DNA from: Rallus limicola
Lineage: Eukaryota; Chordata; Aves; Gruiformes; Rallidae
Reading direction: 5' to 3'
DNA: 64,000 nt
NCBI GenBank assembly: GCA_022605955.1
Contig: JAKCOZ010000003.1
Coordinates: forward strand, 60,698,179-60,762,178
Part shown: positions 10,601-22,320 of the stretch, piece after piece
Numbering within the stretch: the first letter of the stretch is position 1
Layout: the number at the start of each line of letters is the position of its first letter
Notes under the pieces: generated by a model
The model's database searches: none
Told to the model about the DNA's origin: nothing
What the model saw: only the letters and a program-made list of their open reading frames with translations
Translations under genes and position numbers: made by a program

Positions 10601-13600
10601 TTGAGCGTGGGGCAGGGACAGCTGTGGGTGCTGTGGGCAGGGACAGCTGAACCCAGACTGAGGATGTTTGTTGCTGTGGGGTCTGCCCACTTCCCCGGTG
10701 GTTGCATGGTCACAAGAGGTGCCTTGGGCTGTGCTCTGTGTGTCACTTCGTGCCTGCAGGCTGGGTGTCACTGGCAGACATGACTGTTGCTCTCTTTGCT
10801 CTCAGTGAGATGCTGGCGTGGGCCAGCGCCCAGATCCACTGCCAGTTCCACGCCAGCGAGAACCGGGTAGCGCTCCCTCCTTCTGACGGCAGCAAGCACG
10901 ACGTGCAGGCAGAGAACGAGACGGTCTTCGTGCCCAACAGAGGTGAGTGCTACTCCTGACCCTGGGGAAGGATGGGGAGGGCACAGCAAGGAGTCAGGCA
11001 GGCTAACATGTGCCTTGAGAGCAGCACATGAAGAAGCCAGCAGGAAGTCCGTGTTGCTTTAGCTGTGGGGTGACTCTGTAGTGGTGGCTGCGGCAGGACT
11101 CGGTTAGCACATAGATCCACAGTGAGGCTCTAGTTTAGGGGGAAACATGAGGGTTGTCTGTCCAGCTGTTCAGGGTATGTCTCATCATCTGACTGGGGCA
11201 AGATAGATTTAATCTTCAACCCCTTCTCCACCCCATTCTTCCCCAGTACACTCAAGCTCAGCTGGCTGTGCACAGTGACTTGTTCCCCCCCAGTGCACAC
11301 TGGCCTGGGCCCAGAGGCTGGGCAGCATTCATGTGGTTCTTCTTCTTCTCTTCCAGGAGAGCGAGGTCAGTGTATCCTGTCCACTCCACCAAAGATTCTC
11401 TTCTGTGACTTGAGACTGGATCCTGGGGAGTCAAAGTCCTGTGAGTCGTGTCTTACCTTCCCTTGGCCTCAGGGAGCCCTGGTCCTCAGGCTGGCTCTGC
11501 AGACCTCAGTCCTGCATGCGGGAGACACTGGTGCTTGGGGAAGGCAAAGTGCTTCACTGGGAGCACTAGCACTAAGGGACAGCTACATCACCCAGAGTCT
11601 CTTCTCCAGCATAGGGGGTGTGTGTGCCCTCAGTCCTGCCCCTGGCACCTGCCTTCTGCCCTTGTGTAGCTGCAAGGTGTGAAATACCTGGCTGCTGCTA
11701 AGGAATGTTAGACACACCTGCAGTTCCTTGCCTTTATTTCTTCAGCATCATGGGAGTGTTCTTGGGATTTAGGCTGGTGTCCTCCAAATGTCTGTGCTGA
11801 CTCTTCAGGCTGTGGCTATCCTGGAGATCAGAGTCTTCTGCCTGTTTTTCTGCTGTAAAAATGAGCATTTCTCATCATCTCTCCTCAGAGTTCTCCATGT
11901 CTCCAAAGCCCTCAAAGGGTGTCTTTCCAATGGGTCCCCTCTAAGTTCTCCTGCATCACTATGTTCCTTTTTGCTGTTAAAAGACAAGTTTTCATTGTTT
12001 TCATATGGAATCTGCAGCAACTAATTTCCACTGTACCAGACAGCTTCTTCTACCTGATGAGAGAGCTGTGAAAATAGGAGTGTGTGCTGCTGCTGCTGCT
12101 GCTGCTGCCTCTGGGTTGGTGCCTGTGTCACCCAGCCCATCAGCGTGTGCCAGATCTCCCTTGGGTTCCAGCTGCCCACGGTCCAGCAGCAGCGTGACAT
12201 TAAAGCATCGCTGGCTGCGTGTGGGCAGCTTCCTCAGGTGGTCCCAGGGATCTGCTGGGAACAGTTGACAGTTGACAGAGACCTCTCAGGCAAAGGCAGA
12301 GGCAATGGAGAGGCAGTGCCTGTGGTGGGGGTGACTGTGCTGGAGCACTGAGCTCGTGGGAGGCGAGAGCAGAGCTGCAAGTGAGACCAAGGAGCTGTGG
12401 GGTGTGACGTGCTGGTTTTGGAGCTGGGCTCTCCTCTGCCTTTTTAGGCTTGGACAGGTCTGGCTGGAGGGACAGGTGGGCAGGGTGAAACCAGCCTGGC
12501 TTGGCTGTGTGGTTGGCAGGACGGAACAGTGCTGCCTGAGGCTGCAAAGCCTTTGTCTGGGCACACTGAATTATTAACTTACTGTTCTACAGCTGCACAT
12601 AAGGGAAGGGAGCTGGTCCTGCTGCGTTGGAGCCCAGGTCCCCTCTGAAAGTAGCAGTGCCAGGGAGGAGGTGGCAGAAATCTCACCCGGATTTTCCTGG
12701 CAGCTCTGGGGCTGTAGCACCTGTTGCCCAGGAGCAGAGGGACACCCCATTTTCTCAAGCATCTTAGGCATGATCTGCAGAGATCGGTGACTACAGCCCA
12801 TCTTCCAGGTAGCTGGGATGGATGGAGAGGGTTTCCTCCTGCATTGGCTTTGCAGGCAGAAGCGGTCCAGCCCCCAGCTAAGCTACCAGCAGTCTGTCCT
12901 TCCCAGTAATGTTGTGTTTGTGTCTCTTGTCTGCTGGTGACACTGGCACAAGCAGCTTGGTAGCAGCTCTGGAGGAAGGACACAAACTCATCTACACTTC
13001 CATGAAGTTCCAGGCCCTTCCCGTTACAGACATTCCCTTACTAGTGTGATCACACCCACTGCGTGTGGCGTGCGATGCTGCTGTGTGCCTGCCACTGCCA
13101 TGCTGTGTGTCACTGCCATGCTGTGTGCCTGCCACTGCCATGCTGTGTGCCTGCCACTGCCATGCTGCTGTGTGTCACTGCCATGCTGTGTGCCTGCCAC
13201 TGCCATGCTGTGTGCCTGCCACTGCCATGCTGCTGTGTGTCACTGCCATGCTGTGTGCCTGCCACTGCCATGCTGCTGTGTGTCACTGCCATGCTGTGTG
13301 CCTGCCACTGCCATGCTGCTGTGTGTCACTGCCATGCTGTGTGCCTGCCACTGCCATGCTGTGTGCCTGCCACTGCCATGCTGCTGTGTGTCACTGCCAT
13401 GCTGTGTGCCTGCCACTGCCATGCTGTGTGCCTGCCACTGCCATGCTGCTGTGTGTCACTGCCATGCTGTGTGCCTGCCACTGCCATGCTGTGTGTCACT
13501 GCCATGCTGTGTGCCTGCCACTGCCATGCTGTGTGCCTGCCACTGCCATGCTGCTGTGTGTCACTGCCATGCTGTGTGCCTGCCACTGCCATGCTGCTGT

Positions 13601-16600
13601 GTGTCACTGCCATGCTGTGTGCCTGCCACTGCCATGCTGCTGTGTGTCACTGCCATGCTGCTGTGTCACTGCCATGCTGTGTGCCTGCCACTGCCATGCT
13701 GCTGCGTGTCACTGCCATGCTGTGTGCCTGCCACTGCCATGCTGTGTGCCTGCCACTGCCATGCTGCTGCGTGTCACTGCCATGCTGTGTGCCTGCCACT
13801 GCCATGCTGTGTGCCTGCCACTGCCATGCTGTGTGCCTGCCACTGCCATGCTACTGCGTGTCACTGCCATGCTGTGTGCCTGCCACTGCCATGCTGCTGT
13901 GTGTCACTGCCATGCTGTGTGCCTGCCACTGCCATGCTGCTGCATGCCACTGCCATGCTGTGTGCCTGCCACTGCCATGCTGCTGCGTGTCACTGCCATG
14001 CTGTGTGCCTGCCACTGCCATGCTGTGTGCCTGCCACTGCCATGCTGTGTGCCTGCCACTGCCATGCTGCTGTGTGTCACTGCCATGCTGTGTGCCTGCC
14101 ACTGCCATGCTGCTGCCATGCTATGTGCATGTCATTGCCATGCCGCTCTGCGTGTCACTGCCATGGCACTGCTTGTCCCTACCATGTAGCTGCACATGTC
14201 ACTGGCATGCTGCTGCGTGTCACTGCCATGCTGTGTGCCTGCCACTGCCATGCTGCTTCCATGCCGCTGCACATGTCACTGCCATGGCACTGCATGTCCC
14301 TACCATGTAGCTGCACATGTCACTGCCATGCCGCTGCATGTGTCACTGCCATGCCACTGTATGTCACTACCATGCAGCTGCATGTATCACTGCCATGCTG
14401 TGTGCGTGTCACTGCCATGCTGTGTGCGTGTCACTGCCATGCTGTGTGCATGTCACTGCCATGCCACTGTATGTCACTACCATGCAGCTGCACGTATCAC
14501 TGCCATGCTGTGTGCGTGTCACTGCCATGCTGTGTGCGTGTCACTGCCATGCTGTGTGCGTGTCACTGCCATGCTGTGTGCGTGTCACTGCCATGCTGTG
14601 TGCATGTCACTGCCCACTGCCATGCTGTGTGCCTGCCACTGCGCGTGTCAGCACTGAAGCCCCCCTGTCACAGCCCCAGCTCTGCCAGGCTGCTCACACC
14701 GACCCTGTCGGCTTGTGGTGCGGCTCCTCGCACATGAGGCCGGAGCTGGCACGCTCGCAGATCATTCCTGGGGGCTCCTGCCAGCTCTGCGGAGGCAGAG
14801 TTAAGGCTGTGTGGGTGTGTATCTTAATTCTTCATTTCCTGTTTTTCAGAAGTTTTGACTTTCGCTGCACAGTTTGGGAAGGCAAAAAAAAAAAAAAAAG
14901 CCCCAAAACCCAAGAAATCTTAATTCTTCTTCAGCAAAGTACCGTGTTATTAAACTGTAGCCAGCACTGGCCTACGCAGCCGAAGTGGTGTCAGGCTGTC
15001 ACTTGATAAAGGGCCTTGTTTCCAGTTGCTGACATCTGATTCCCCAGCATCTTCCCCTTGTTTTGGTGCCTGTATGTTGAAGTTGACTCACCCCCCACCC
15101 CTTTGACACGCTGCCCAGACGGAGCTCTTTAAATTTGTCACCGTAAAACATTTTCTCAAGCCCTCAAGTAATTTCTGTGGCTGCCTCTGCCTCCTCTCCA
15201 GTTTGGTAATACCTTTAAATATGCGGTAGATCACAGGGAGGGGGAGGAAATGGAAGCGCCTGGACACAGGCTGGGAGCCCAGCCGGGAGGGTACAGCGGG
15301 TGGGTAGGGAAGGCATCTGTACCACCAGGAATGTGCTTCCTTCTGGGATATTCAAGGAAGCTGGGAATTCCCGAGTCTCAGCATTCCTGTGCCAGGTAGC
15401 AAACCGCCCATCCTCCTCCTCAGACAGACAGCGGGTGGTCTCTGCCCAGATTAAGCTCAGTGGGCACGAGGGTCCCCATGAATGTTGTTAAGCCTGGTAC
15501 AGGGGGTCCCAGCAGTCTGCTTCCTTTCTTGGAAACACATGGTTTCCTTCCCTGTCAGGACAGTTCGCAGCTTTATCTGAGGGGTGTTGGGTGACTGCCG
15601 ACTGAACATGAGTCAGCAGTGTGCCCAGGTGGCCAGGGAAGCCACTGGCATCCTGGCTTGTATCAGAAATAGTGTGGCCAGTAGGTCTGGGGGGGTGATT
15701 GTGCCCCTGTACTCAGCATTGGTGAGGCTGCACCTCGAGTGCTGTGTCCAGTTCTGGGCTGCTCCCCATAAGAAGGACACTGAGGTCCTGGAGCGAGTCC
15801 AGAGAAGGGCAACCAGGCTGGGGGGCAAATCCTGTGAGGAGCAGCTGAGGGAGCTGGGGGTGTTCAGCCTGGAGAAGAGGAGGCTGAGGGGAGACCTTAT
15901 CACCACTTAGAGTTACCTGACAGGAGGGTGCACAGAGGTGGGTGATGGTCTCCTCAGCCATGCGACAGGAGACAGGACAAGGGGAGATGGCACAAAGCTG
16001 CCCCAGGGCAGGGTCAGATCAGATGTTAGGAAAAAAATTTTTACTGAAAGAGTTGTGAGGGGCTGGGACAGGCTGCCCAGGGAGGGGGTTGAGTCATCGA
16101 CCCTGGGTGTGTTTAAAAGAAGGGTGGACAAGGTAGTTAGGGATCTGGTTTAGCATAGGACAGGAACAGTTGGACTTGACGATCTCAAAGGTCTTTTCCA
16201 GCCTTGTGATTCTGTGTGTGATCTGCGCCCCAGCGCAGCAGGACAGCCTTGTGTTCTAAGGTGTGACAGCTGGTGGGTGCTGCACACGGGTGCGGGCTTT
16301 CTCCTTCCTCACCGTTCTGCTATTTTAAACCTGGGTGTTATATTTAAAACACAACCCTGGCTTCTAGGCCGAGCCTCTAGGATGTGCCAGACGTGGGGAA
16401 GGATCTGTGGTTTTAGGACAGCAGGATGCTTCCCTTCCTCTGGCGGGGTGTATCTGCGTCACGGTGGGCGAGCCAGGGGGGAGGAGACTCTGCACGGTTC
16501 ACTGCTTGCGCCTGCCTTGGTGTGCCGCGTGCGGTTTGGGAACGCTGCGGAAGCCTTCGCGCTGCCTTGGGCTTTGTGAGGTGGCCAAGGGGCTTCGAGA

Positions 16601-18997
16601 GGGCTCAGCGTGGCGTAAAGCCAGGTCCTGGCACCTCAGAGGTCTCGGAGTCAGAAGCTTTGTGGTCGTAAGTCACCGGTCTGTCGAGGGGAGCGTGCCA
16701 CAGGTTGTTGTGAAGGTCTCTTTAATTGTTTCTTGGCCACCGAGACCCAGGGCTTCCGAGAAAAACACAGGAAGAAACTAATTCTTGTTGCTGAGTTTGG
16801 GGTTTGTGTAAAGTGAATCTCAAAAAGAGGCACGAGGTGTTGATCAGCACCTCTCTGCCGTGCAAGGCCGAGCCCTGAGGGGACCTCAGCATGTGACTGC
16901 ATCACGAATGCGCCGCGCGGAGGGGGCGTGCAGGGGCAAATTCAGGTTGAACTCGTGATGAGTAAGGTTAGGTCTCATGTGTTTGTGTTGCTGGATTTTA
17001 CATCTCTCGCATTCTTTTGAGGCAGAGTTTGTGTGTGTGGTTGTATGGGCTGGAAGCAACGTCTGGATGATGGCGTGTGTGATGTGGGGAGCAGCACGCT
17101 GGTGCGGGGAAGCCAGGGATGTGCTTGGCTTGCTGTGGGGAAAGAAGAAACAGCAGAAAGCACCAGGCACTGTCCCTGTTGCTGTTCCTAACCCCAGGCA
17201 GGGACACTGCATGCAACGGCACCAGGAGCTTCCTTTTGGCCTTGGAGAGTGATCTTTTCTGTGCTCCTTACAGATTCATACTGTGAGACCCTGCCCATAG
17301 ATGGTCCTCCCTCTTTCCGGGGACAGTCGGTGAAGTACGTGTACAAGCTGACCATCGGCTGCCAGCGTGTCAACTCCCCCATCAAGCTGCTGCGCGTGCC
17401 CTTCCGTGTCCTGGTGCTGCACGGTAAGGCCACGTGCTGCCCTCCCTGCGGACACAGGGCTGGCTGCACACTGCTCCACTGATCCTCTTGTCTTCTCCCC
17501 AGGGCTCAAGGATTACCAGTTCCCCCAGGATGAGGCCGTTGCGCCCTCAAACCCCTTCCTGGAGGAGGAGGAGGGCTTGAAGAAGGACTCTCGCCTGGCA
17601 GACCTGGCAACAGAGCTGCTGATGGTGGCCACCTCTCGACGCAGCCTGCGTAGGTCATTTCCCCTCCTTGAACCCGGTGTCCTAACCTGGGTGTGCAGCA
17701 CAGCTCAGGGCTCACTGCACAGATCTCTTGCTAGCATAGCAAAGCTCTGACTGGGTCTGTGAAGCAGCTCTGTCAGGGCCTGCTCGGGTCAGAATTTCCC
17801 ATGGGCTCCTCACTGCCAGTCTCAGGCTCTGCAGCAGAGAAATCCTCTCCCCAGCATACTGCATCCAGTGTGTGCCTCTCCATCGTGCTCACTGCATGCA
17901 TTTCCCAAAGGGCATGCCACCTCCATGGCCTGTCCTTCACACCCAGGCAGTGGGCGTGGGGGTCACATCTGCTGGGCAGGCTGTATGGGGCAGAGCCACA
18001 TCTTGCTGCAACCCTTTCCCTGCCTTTTGTTGCTGCACAGACCTGTACAACATCAGCAACACTCGGGGCAAGGTGGGGACGTTCTGCATCTTTAAAACTG
18101 TTTATAAGATCGGAGAGGATGTCATCGGGACCTTTAACTTCTCAGAAGGAGACATCCCCTGTCTGCAGGTCAGTGCTGGCTCTGGGATCACTGCAGGGTG
18201 GGGCAAGGGTTTTGGGTGGGGGAGAGGGAGAAGGGTTTGTGGAGTATCTAATGGGACCCAGCTGAGGTCCCCTTGGGTGTGAGGTAGGGTTTTGAGCTCC
18301 TTTGGGAAAAGAGGTCCCCAGTGGTCGGTGCCAGTGCTGTGTGAGCCTGTGAGAGTGAGCACTGTGTTGATTGCCTGGCAGTTCTCTGTGAGCCTGCAGA
18401 CAGAGGAGAGCATCCAGGAGGAATTCCAGCGCCGGCGGGGACAGCCGGTGTCCTTCAGCACCCACGCCCGGCATCAGGAGGCCTGCCTGCACACAGCCCA
18501 GAGCAGCTTCAGCCTGCCCATCCCGCTCAGCTCAACCCCAGGATTCACCACCAACATCGGTTAGTGGCGGCCAGGGAAGGGACGCTCCCCTCCTTGCCTC
18601 TGCAGGAGGGCTTCCCTGTCCCCAGTCCTGCAGGGCCATGTCCTGTGGGACAGAGCTGGCCTGCATGAGTGGCCTTATTTACATGTCCCCTTCCCAGGAC
18701 AGCCAGCGCTAGGACAGCCACTGCCGCTGTCCCTGGTGGTGGTGGCTGCTGACACCCCCCTTCTTGCCCACAGTGTCCCTCAAGTGGAGGCTGCATTTTG
18801 AGTTTGTGACCTCTGGGGAGTCAGCGGACACTTGCCTGGTCCGTGGGAGCCAGTCAGAGGCTGTCACCTGGACTGGGGTGGAGCACATTGAAGTGGACAC
18901 TTTCAGCTGGGACCTGCCCATCAAAGTCCTTCCCACCAACCCCATTCTGGCTTCCTACGTGTCCCAGTTCTCCAGCACGAACTCCATCACCATCTGA
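7672..18997 (+). CDS. RGP1: RAB6A-GEF complex partner protein 2, RGP1
   Basis: RGP1 pairs with RIC1 to form the guanine nucleotide exchange factor that activates RAB6A at the Golgi, supporting retrograde traffic. Coding exons: 7672-7787 (exon from about 7649), 10806-10942, 11357-11440, 17274-17423, 17503-17649, 18041-18168, 18382-18559, 18774-18997. This gives 387 residues against 391 in human. All introns are GT-AG and phases match. Conserved blocks include [78 protein letters not shown] and [14 protein letters not shown]. The protein has the arrestin-like beta-rich Rgp1 fold of the family, with no signal peptide or membrane segment. An untranslated exon 1 ends at 7202. It diverges from GBA2 and converges on MSMP. 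Confidence 0.97.
8553..8806 (+). mobile_element. CR1 LINE 3' end (copy C)
   Basis: Contains GACAGGCTGCCCAGGGGGGTGTGGAGTCTCC-type sequence and ends in the diagnostic CTGGAGGTCCCTTCCAACCC followed by ATTCTGTGATCT. 5'-truncated. Confidence 0.88.
9730..9773 (-). mobile_element. Short CR1 terminus fragment
   Basis: Reverse complement of the CR1 3' terminus: AATCATTGAA, then GGTTGGAAGGGACCTTTAGAGG. Only about 45 bp is recognisable. Confidence 0.7.
12085..12108. repeat. (CTG)n microsatellite
   Basis: Eight or so uninterrupted CTG/TGC triplets inside RGP1 intron 4. Confidence 0.9.
13072..14650. repeat. Minisatellite in RGP1 intron 4, 22/21-bp units
   Basis: About 1.6 kb of tandem units, roughly 70 in all. 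The main forms are a 22-mer CATGCTGTGTGCCTGCCACTGC, written as its 20-base core ATGCTGTGTGCCTGCCACTG, and a 21-mer with CATGCTGCTGTGTGTCACTG; there are also 18-mers lacking one CTG. The two main forms often alternate, giving a composite period near 43 bp. From about 14117 the units diverge (CATGTCACTGCCATGCCGCT types), as expected for an older edge. All three plus frames are open through most of the array, yielding Cys/His/Ala-rich nonsense translations. Confidence 0.95.
15585..16216 (+). mobile_element. CR1 LINE 3' end with remnant of ORF2 C-terminus (copy D)
   Basis: Longest CR1 copy here. Positions 15584-15910 keep an open frame of about 108 codons matching the CR1 ORF2 C-terminus ([40 protein letters not shown] motifs). 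A small deletion is visible where a GLEHLSYE-like block is expected. The 3' UTR and GTGATTCTGTG terminus follow. Inactive fragment with no upstream reverse transcriptase. Confidence 0.93.
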
Positions 18998-19937
18998 AGC
19001 AGTGAGAGCTGGTGGGGGCCTGCAGTGCTGCAGGCGTGTGCCGCCGGTGGGAAGGGCAGGCAGGCCTGTCACCAGCATGCTGGGGGACACGGACCCCAAC
19101 ATCCCCCCGGGTTCATCCCCAGCACCCAGTGGGCACCGGGTGTCCCACCCGTGGGCGCTGTGCGTGCTGCAGCCTTCAGCTGGCAGCCAGACCCTTCTGC
19201 CCAGGTGAAGGTACAAGTCCCAGCACTCACCACCATGAAATCTGCCTCCTAGGGAGTGTGCCTTCACCCCATGAGGGGCTTCGTAGAGGAAAAGGTCTAG
19301 CATGGGGAAAGAAGAGGATCCCTCTTCCAGGGAAACACCGTACCAGCCTTGGGTGAAGGTTGTGCCCCTACAGAGAGACCCCACAAGCTGAGGTCTGGTG
19401 TCCAGGTGGGACACGGTGGCCACCTGGGCTGGGTGGGAGCCTGCCCACCTGCCATGGCACGCATCGTGCCTCTTGTGAGGGGTGTCCCATGCAGCGTCCC
19501 TGTTAGCCTCCCCCAGTGGGGACTGTCCCTGCACTGCCAGCACGTGCTGGTGTCCTGGATGCGGCACGTGCTGCCGCAGCACCATAGTGTTGGTCAGGAA
19601 CTGAAGCACTGAGGGCCTGGGCTGCTCTCTGCCTGTGCCCCTGGGTGCAAAGGCATCCCGCTGGTCTCGGGATCCTGGGGAGCTGGAGGGAATGTGCACT
19701 GTGTGTTCAGGAGCTGGGGGTGAAGGTCCCCCTGCTCAACAGCCAGCTCCCCATTTCTACCAAACCTTTCAAGAAGTTTTTCCTTTTGCTTGGAAATCTA
19801 ATAAAATATCTGAATACGCAAAATTCGGTCTTCTGAGGTTCTTTTTTTCCCAGGCTTTATTCCCACACCTTTCTGGCAGTGGGAACAGCCCACCTTGCAC
19901 AACAGTCACAGGCTGGAGACCTCTTTTGTTCAATACC
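18998..19937. other. RGP1 3' UTR and convergent junction with MSMP
   Basis: Sequence from 18998 to about 19820 is the RGP1 3' UTR. The opposing poly(A) signal of MSMP lies at 19938-19943, so the two 3' ends are only about 100 bp apart. Confidence 0.7.
19800..19805 (+). terminator. RGP1 poly(A) signal AATAAA
   Basis: Canonical hexamer about 800 nt after the RGP1 stop, followed by a GT/T-rich element (GTCTTCTGAGGTTCTTTTTTT). Cleavage is expected near 19820. Confidence 0.85.
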
Positions 19938-19943
19938 TTTATT
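19938..19943 (-). terminator. MSMP poly(A) signal (AATAAA on minus)
   Basis: TTTATT on the plus strand. This puts the MSMP 3' end near 19915-19925 and gives a 3' UTR of about 830 nt. No nearer signal precedes it after the stop at 20751. Confidence 0.7.
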
Positions 19944-20750
19944 GCAAGAACAAACATCTACACAAGGCTCTGCACAAGCACAGCATGGCACCAGCTGGGG
20001 TAGGCTGTCAGGGCCACCGGCTCCACTCTGTCACGTGCAGATTGCTTCAGCTCCCCAAACCCTACCAGGGCACCCAGCTCCCCTCCCCACTCCCCTGCAG
20101 CTGGGATGGGGATCCTCCCCTGGGGATGTCTTCTAGTGGTTTCCCCAGCCCTGCCACCTGCCCCAGGCTGGCTCTGTTGCAGTGTTGCCCAGGACTGGGT
20201 CGCAGGGCCAGGGACCCACTCTGGCCCCAGGGGCTGCAGGGGGTTAGTGGTTCCAGAGGTGGGTTATGCCCCTCATGCAGAGAAGGGGCTTCCCAGGGTG
20301 TGTGGGTGCTGCATGGAGGCCTGTAGCGCTCCCCAGTGAGCTCCCAGCAGCTTACCGTGCAGGGTGGTGGGGGGCTCAGAGGGAGGTGGGAGCTGCTCAG
20401 CTTGAGCCTGGATACAGTAGTACAAGACCACTGACCAGTTTGGTCCTGTACCTTTTTTCTTTAGGTTTCCTACCCACCTGGGAAGAGATCTGCCTTCCCA
20501 CGGGGTGCAGGGGTTGCCGTAGGGAGGGCACCCCGGTTTGGTTCAGGAGGCTGAAGGTGGAAGCAAAGCTGTACTGTGGCAGCACTATGGCATCAACGTT
20601 AACTCAGAACCATAGTGTATGGATAGTGGTTTCCCTTGAAGGTGGCAGCAGTGATGTCTCTACGGGATGGGGCAGGTCTGGAGCATGCAGGATGTGTGCT
20701 CTGGAGGAGGGAGGATGATGCTGGGGGGGCTGCGGAGTGCTGCCGAGCCT

Positions 20751-22175
20751 CTACCTGCGCAGCCCCGCGCCCAGCACCTTGTTGCCCAGCGGCTCAGGGG
20801 TGCCGGCTGAGCCCCACTCGTGCTCCATGCTCTTCACACAGGGCAGGCTGGGGTTGGCCTTCTGCACCACCGAGATCTGGCAGGTCTGAGAGTCGTAGTG
20901 GGCCTCACACCAGTCGGGGAAGTCGATGGGGTGCTGAGTGCTGCCAGGAGAGGGCACAGCACTGTCAGGTCCCCCTGCTCGGTGCTATGGGGCTGCTGGC
21001 AGGGCCAGGCGGCTTCTCCAGCTGCTACCCCCCCGTGCTGGGGTGTTTCCCAGGCCAGCTCAGGCTGACTGGGCCACAGTTCCTGGCATCTCGCCATGCT
21101 GGGACACCCCTGGCCCCTGCTTCTGTCCACCCAACTCATCCCACCACCTTCCACATGCTGGTGGGTTCCTGCCCACCTCTGCCCCTTGTGCCCCTGTCCC
21201 CCCCAGGGCTCTGACAGTGGCTGTGCTGTGCTCACAGCCACCAGACCCACAGGGCTTCCCCCCTGCACCGCTGAGAGCAGCCCACCCCTGGTGCCCCTTG
21301 GCCCCTCACTCACGTCTCGCAGCAGCCCACGCCAATGGGGTGCAGGCAGGTGCAGAGCAGGCAGTTGGTGCTCAGCCACGATTCCCCAAGGGAGAACTGC
21401 TTCCCCTCATACTCACAGGGAGCTGCAAAGGAAACAGTGGTGATGAACACCCGTGGGTCTGCACTGGGGCACATGGGAGCCTCTTCGGCACCCCTCTGCC
21501 CTCAAACTGGAGTGTCACAACCTCCCACGTGCCCCACGGTGCAGAAGATACTTGGTGGTCTCTCTGCCACACTACAGGTACGGGATTCCCAGGAGTTGTC
21601 CAAGGGCGATGCTTCCATCCCCCCTCTCTTGACTCTGCCCTGTGGCTCTTCCTACTGCCCCAGGGACCTGGGCCAGAGGCAAGCTGCTCTTGCTTCGCAG
21701 GATAGGGCATGTCCAGCACCCCTTAGGGTTTGAACATCTCTGCAGTCATGGAAGGAGGCAGCAGAGGAAAGATGGGCAGCCCTCCTCCCTTCGGTGCCTA
21801 GTCCTGCTTACTCTGCCCCAGCCAGGCTCCTGCCAGGAGTTCTCCATGGCCCAGTGAGCAGTTTCTCAGCCAGAGCCCTGGGGAGCTGTTCTGCGGTTTA
21901 TAGACTGCTCCTTCCATTCATCACTGGCCCATGACCGTGCTCCTGAGCTCAGCACGGTCCCTTCTGTACCTTGCAGGCACACAGGGCCGGGCCGCACTGA
22001 CCTTGGGGAAAGCCGAGACCTCCTCTTCCCATCAGCGCCTTCCCATCTCACCTCCCCACTTACCTTTAGCCTGGAAGTAGCATTTGGCCTGGGAGCCTGG
22101 CAGCTGGAGGAGGAGGGAGAGCAGCAGGCAAAGCCTGGCCCAAGCATTCCCCATCTTCTGCACTCGCATGGCCAT
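20751..22175 (-). CDS. MSMP: Microseminoprotein, prostate-associated (MSMP/PSMP)
   Basis: Small secreted cysteine-rich protein of the beta-microseminoprotein family; the human protein acts as a chemokine-like ligand of CCR2. Three exons: 22175-22064, 21422-21314, 20940-20751; 136 residues against 139 in human. Exon 1 encodes a signal peptide with a leucine-rich core ([16 protein letters not shown]), then KCYFQAK. Exon 2 carries [15 protein letters not shown], the CLLCTCLHP block and GVGCC. Exon 3 carries [11 protein letters not shown], a QTC cysteine, LPC and EWGSAGTP. I count ten cysteines after the signal peptide, as in the family. The start at 22175 has a second in-frame ATG two codons later. 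A TATA-like element lies about 135 bp upstream. Confidence 0.95.
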
Positions 22176-22249
22176 GGCTGGTGTTGAGCTGGGCTTCTTC
22201 GCTGTCGTGCTGAGGTTGCCTGCTTATCTATTGCCTTTGCTCCTTTCCC

Positions 22250-22320
22250 TTCTCTCTCTCTCTCTCTCTCCCTGCCTTTTTAATGCTCTTCCCCTGATCC
22301 CAACAAGAGATATTTATAAA
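22250..22320 (-). promoter_or_regulatory. MSMP core promoter: TATA-like element and GA repeat
   Basis: On the minus strand TTTATAAATA spans 22320-22311, about 135 bp before the ATG. A (GA)n tract follows at 22270-22250, within the predicted 5' UTR. The flank is AT-rich, unlike the CpG-island promoters of the other genes, which fits a tissue-restricted gene. Confidence 0.5.

Larger units (their letters stand above)
7788..10805 (+). other. RGP1 intron 2
   Basis: Three-kilobase intron with a plus-strand CR1 3' end (about 8553-8806) and a short minus-strand CR1 fragment (9730-9773). A-rich runs occur near 9222 and 10143. I see no coding content. Confidence 0.75.
11441..17273 (+). other. RGP1 intron 4
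   Basis: Largest RGP1 intron (5.8 kb). It carries a short (CTG)n at 12085-12108, a 1.6-kb minisatellite (about 13072-14650), an A16-type run near 14884, and CR1 copy D (15585-16216). A CpG-richer segment lies at about 16480-16680. No exon-like sequence is visible. Confidence 0.8.

Noticed and set aside
13072..14650. CRISPR-like array
   Set aside because: Units are directly adjacent with no unique spacers, and the genome is vertebrate.
13046..14737. Sense-strand open frames of 563, 415 and 374 codons rich in Cys, His and Ala
   Set aside because: They are three-frame readings of the RGP1 intron 4 minisatellite. There is no codon-level constraint, and the array lies between confirmed exons.
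15584..15910. Independent gene for a 108-codon frame in RGP1 intron 4
   Set aside because: It is the C-terminal remnant of CR1 ORF2 within a truncated LINE.
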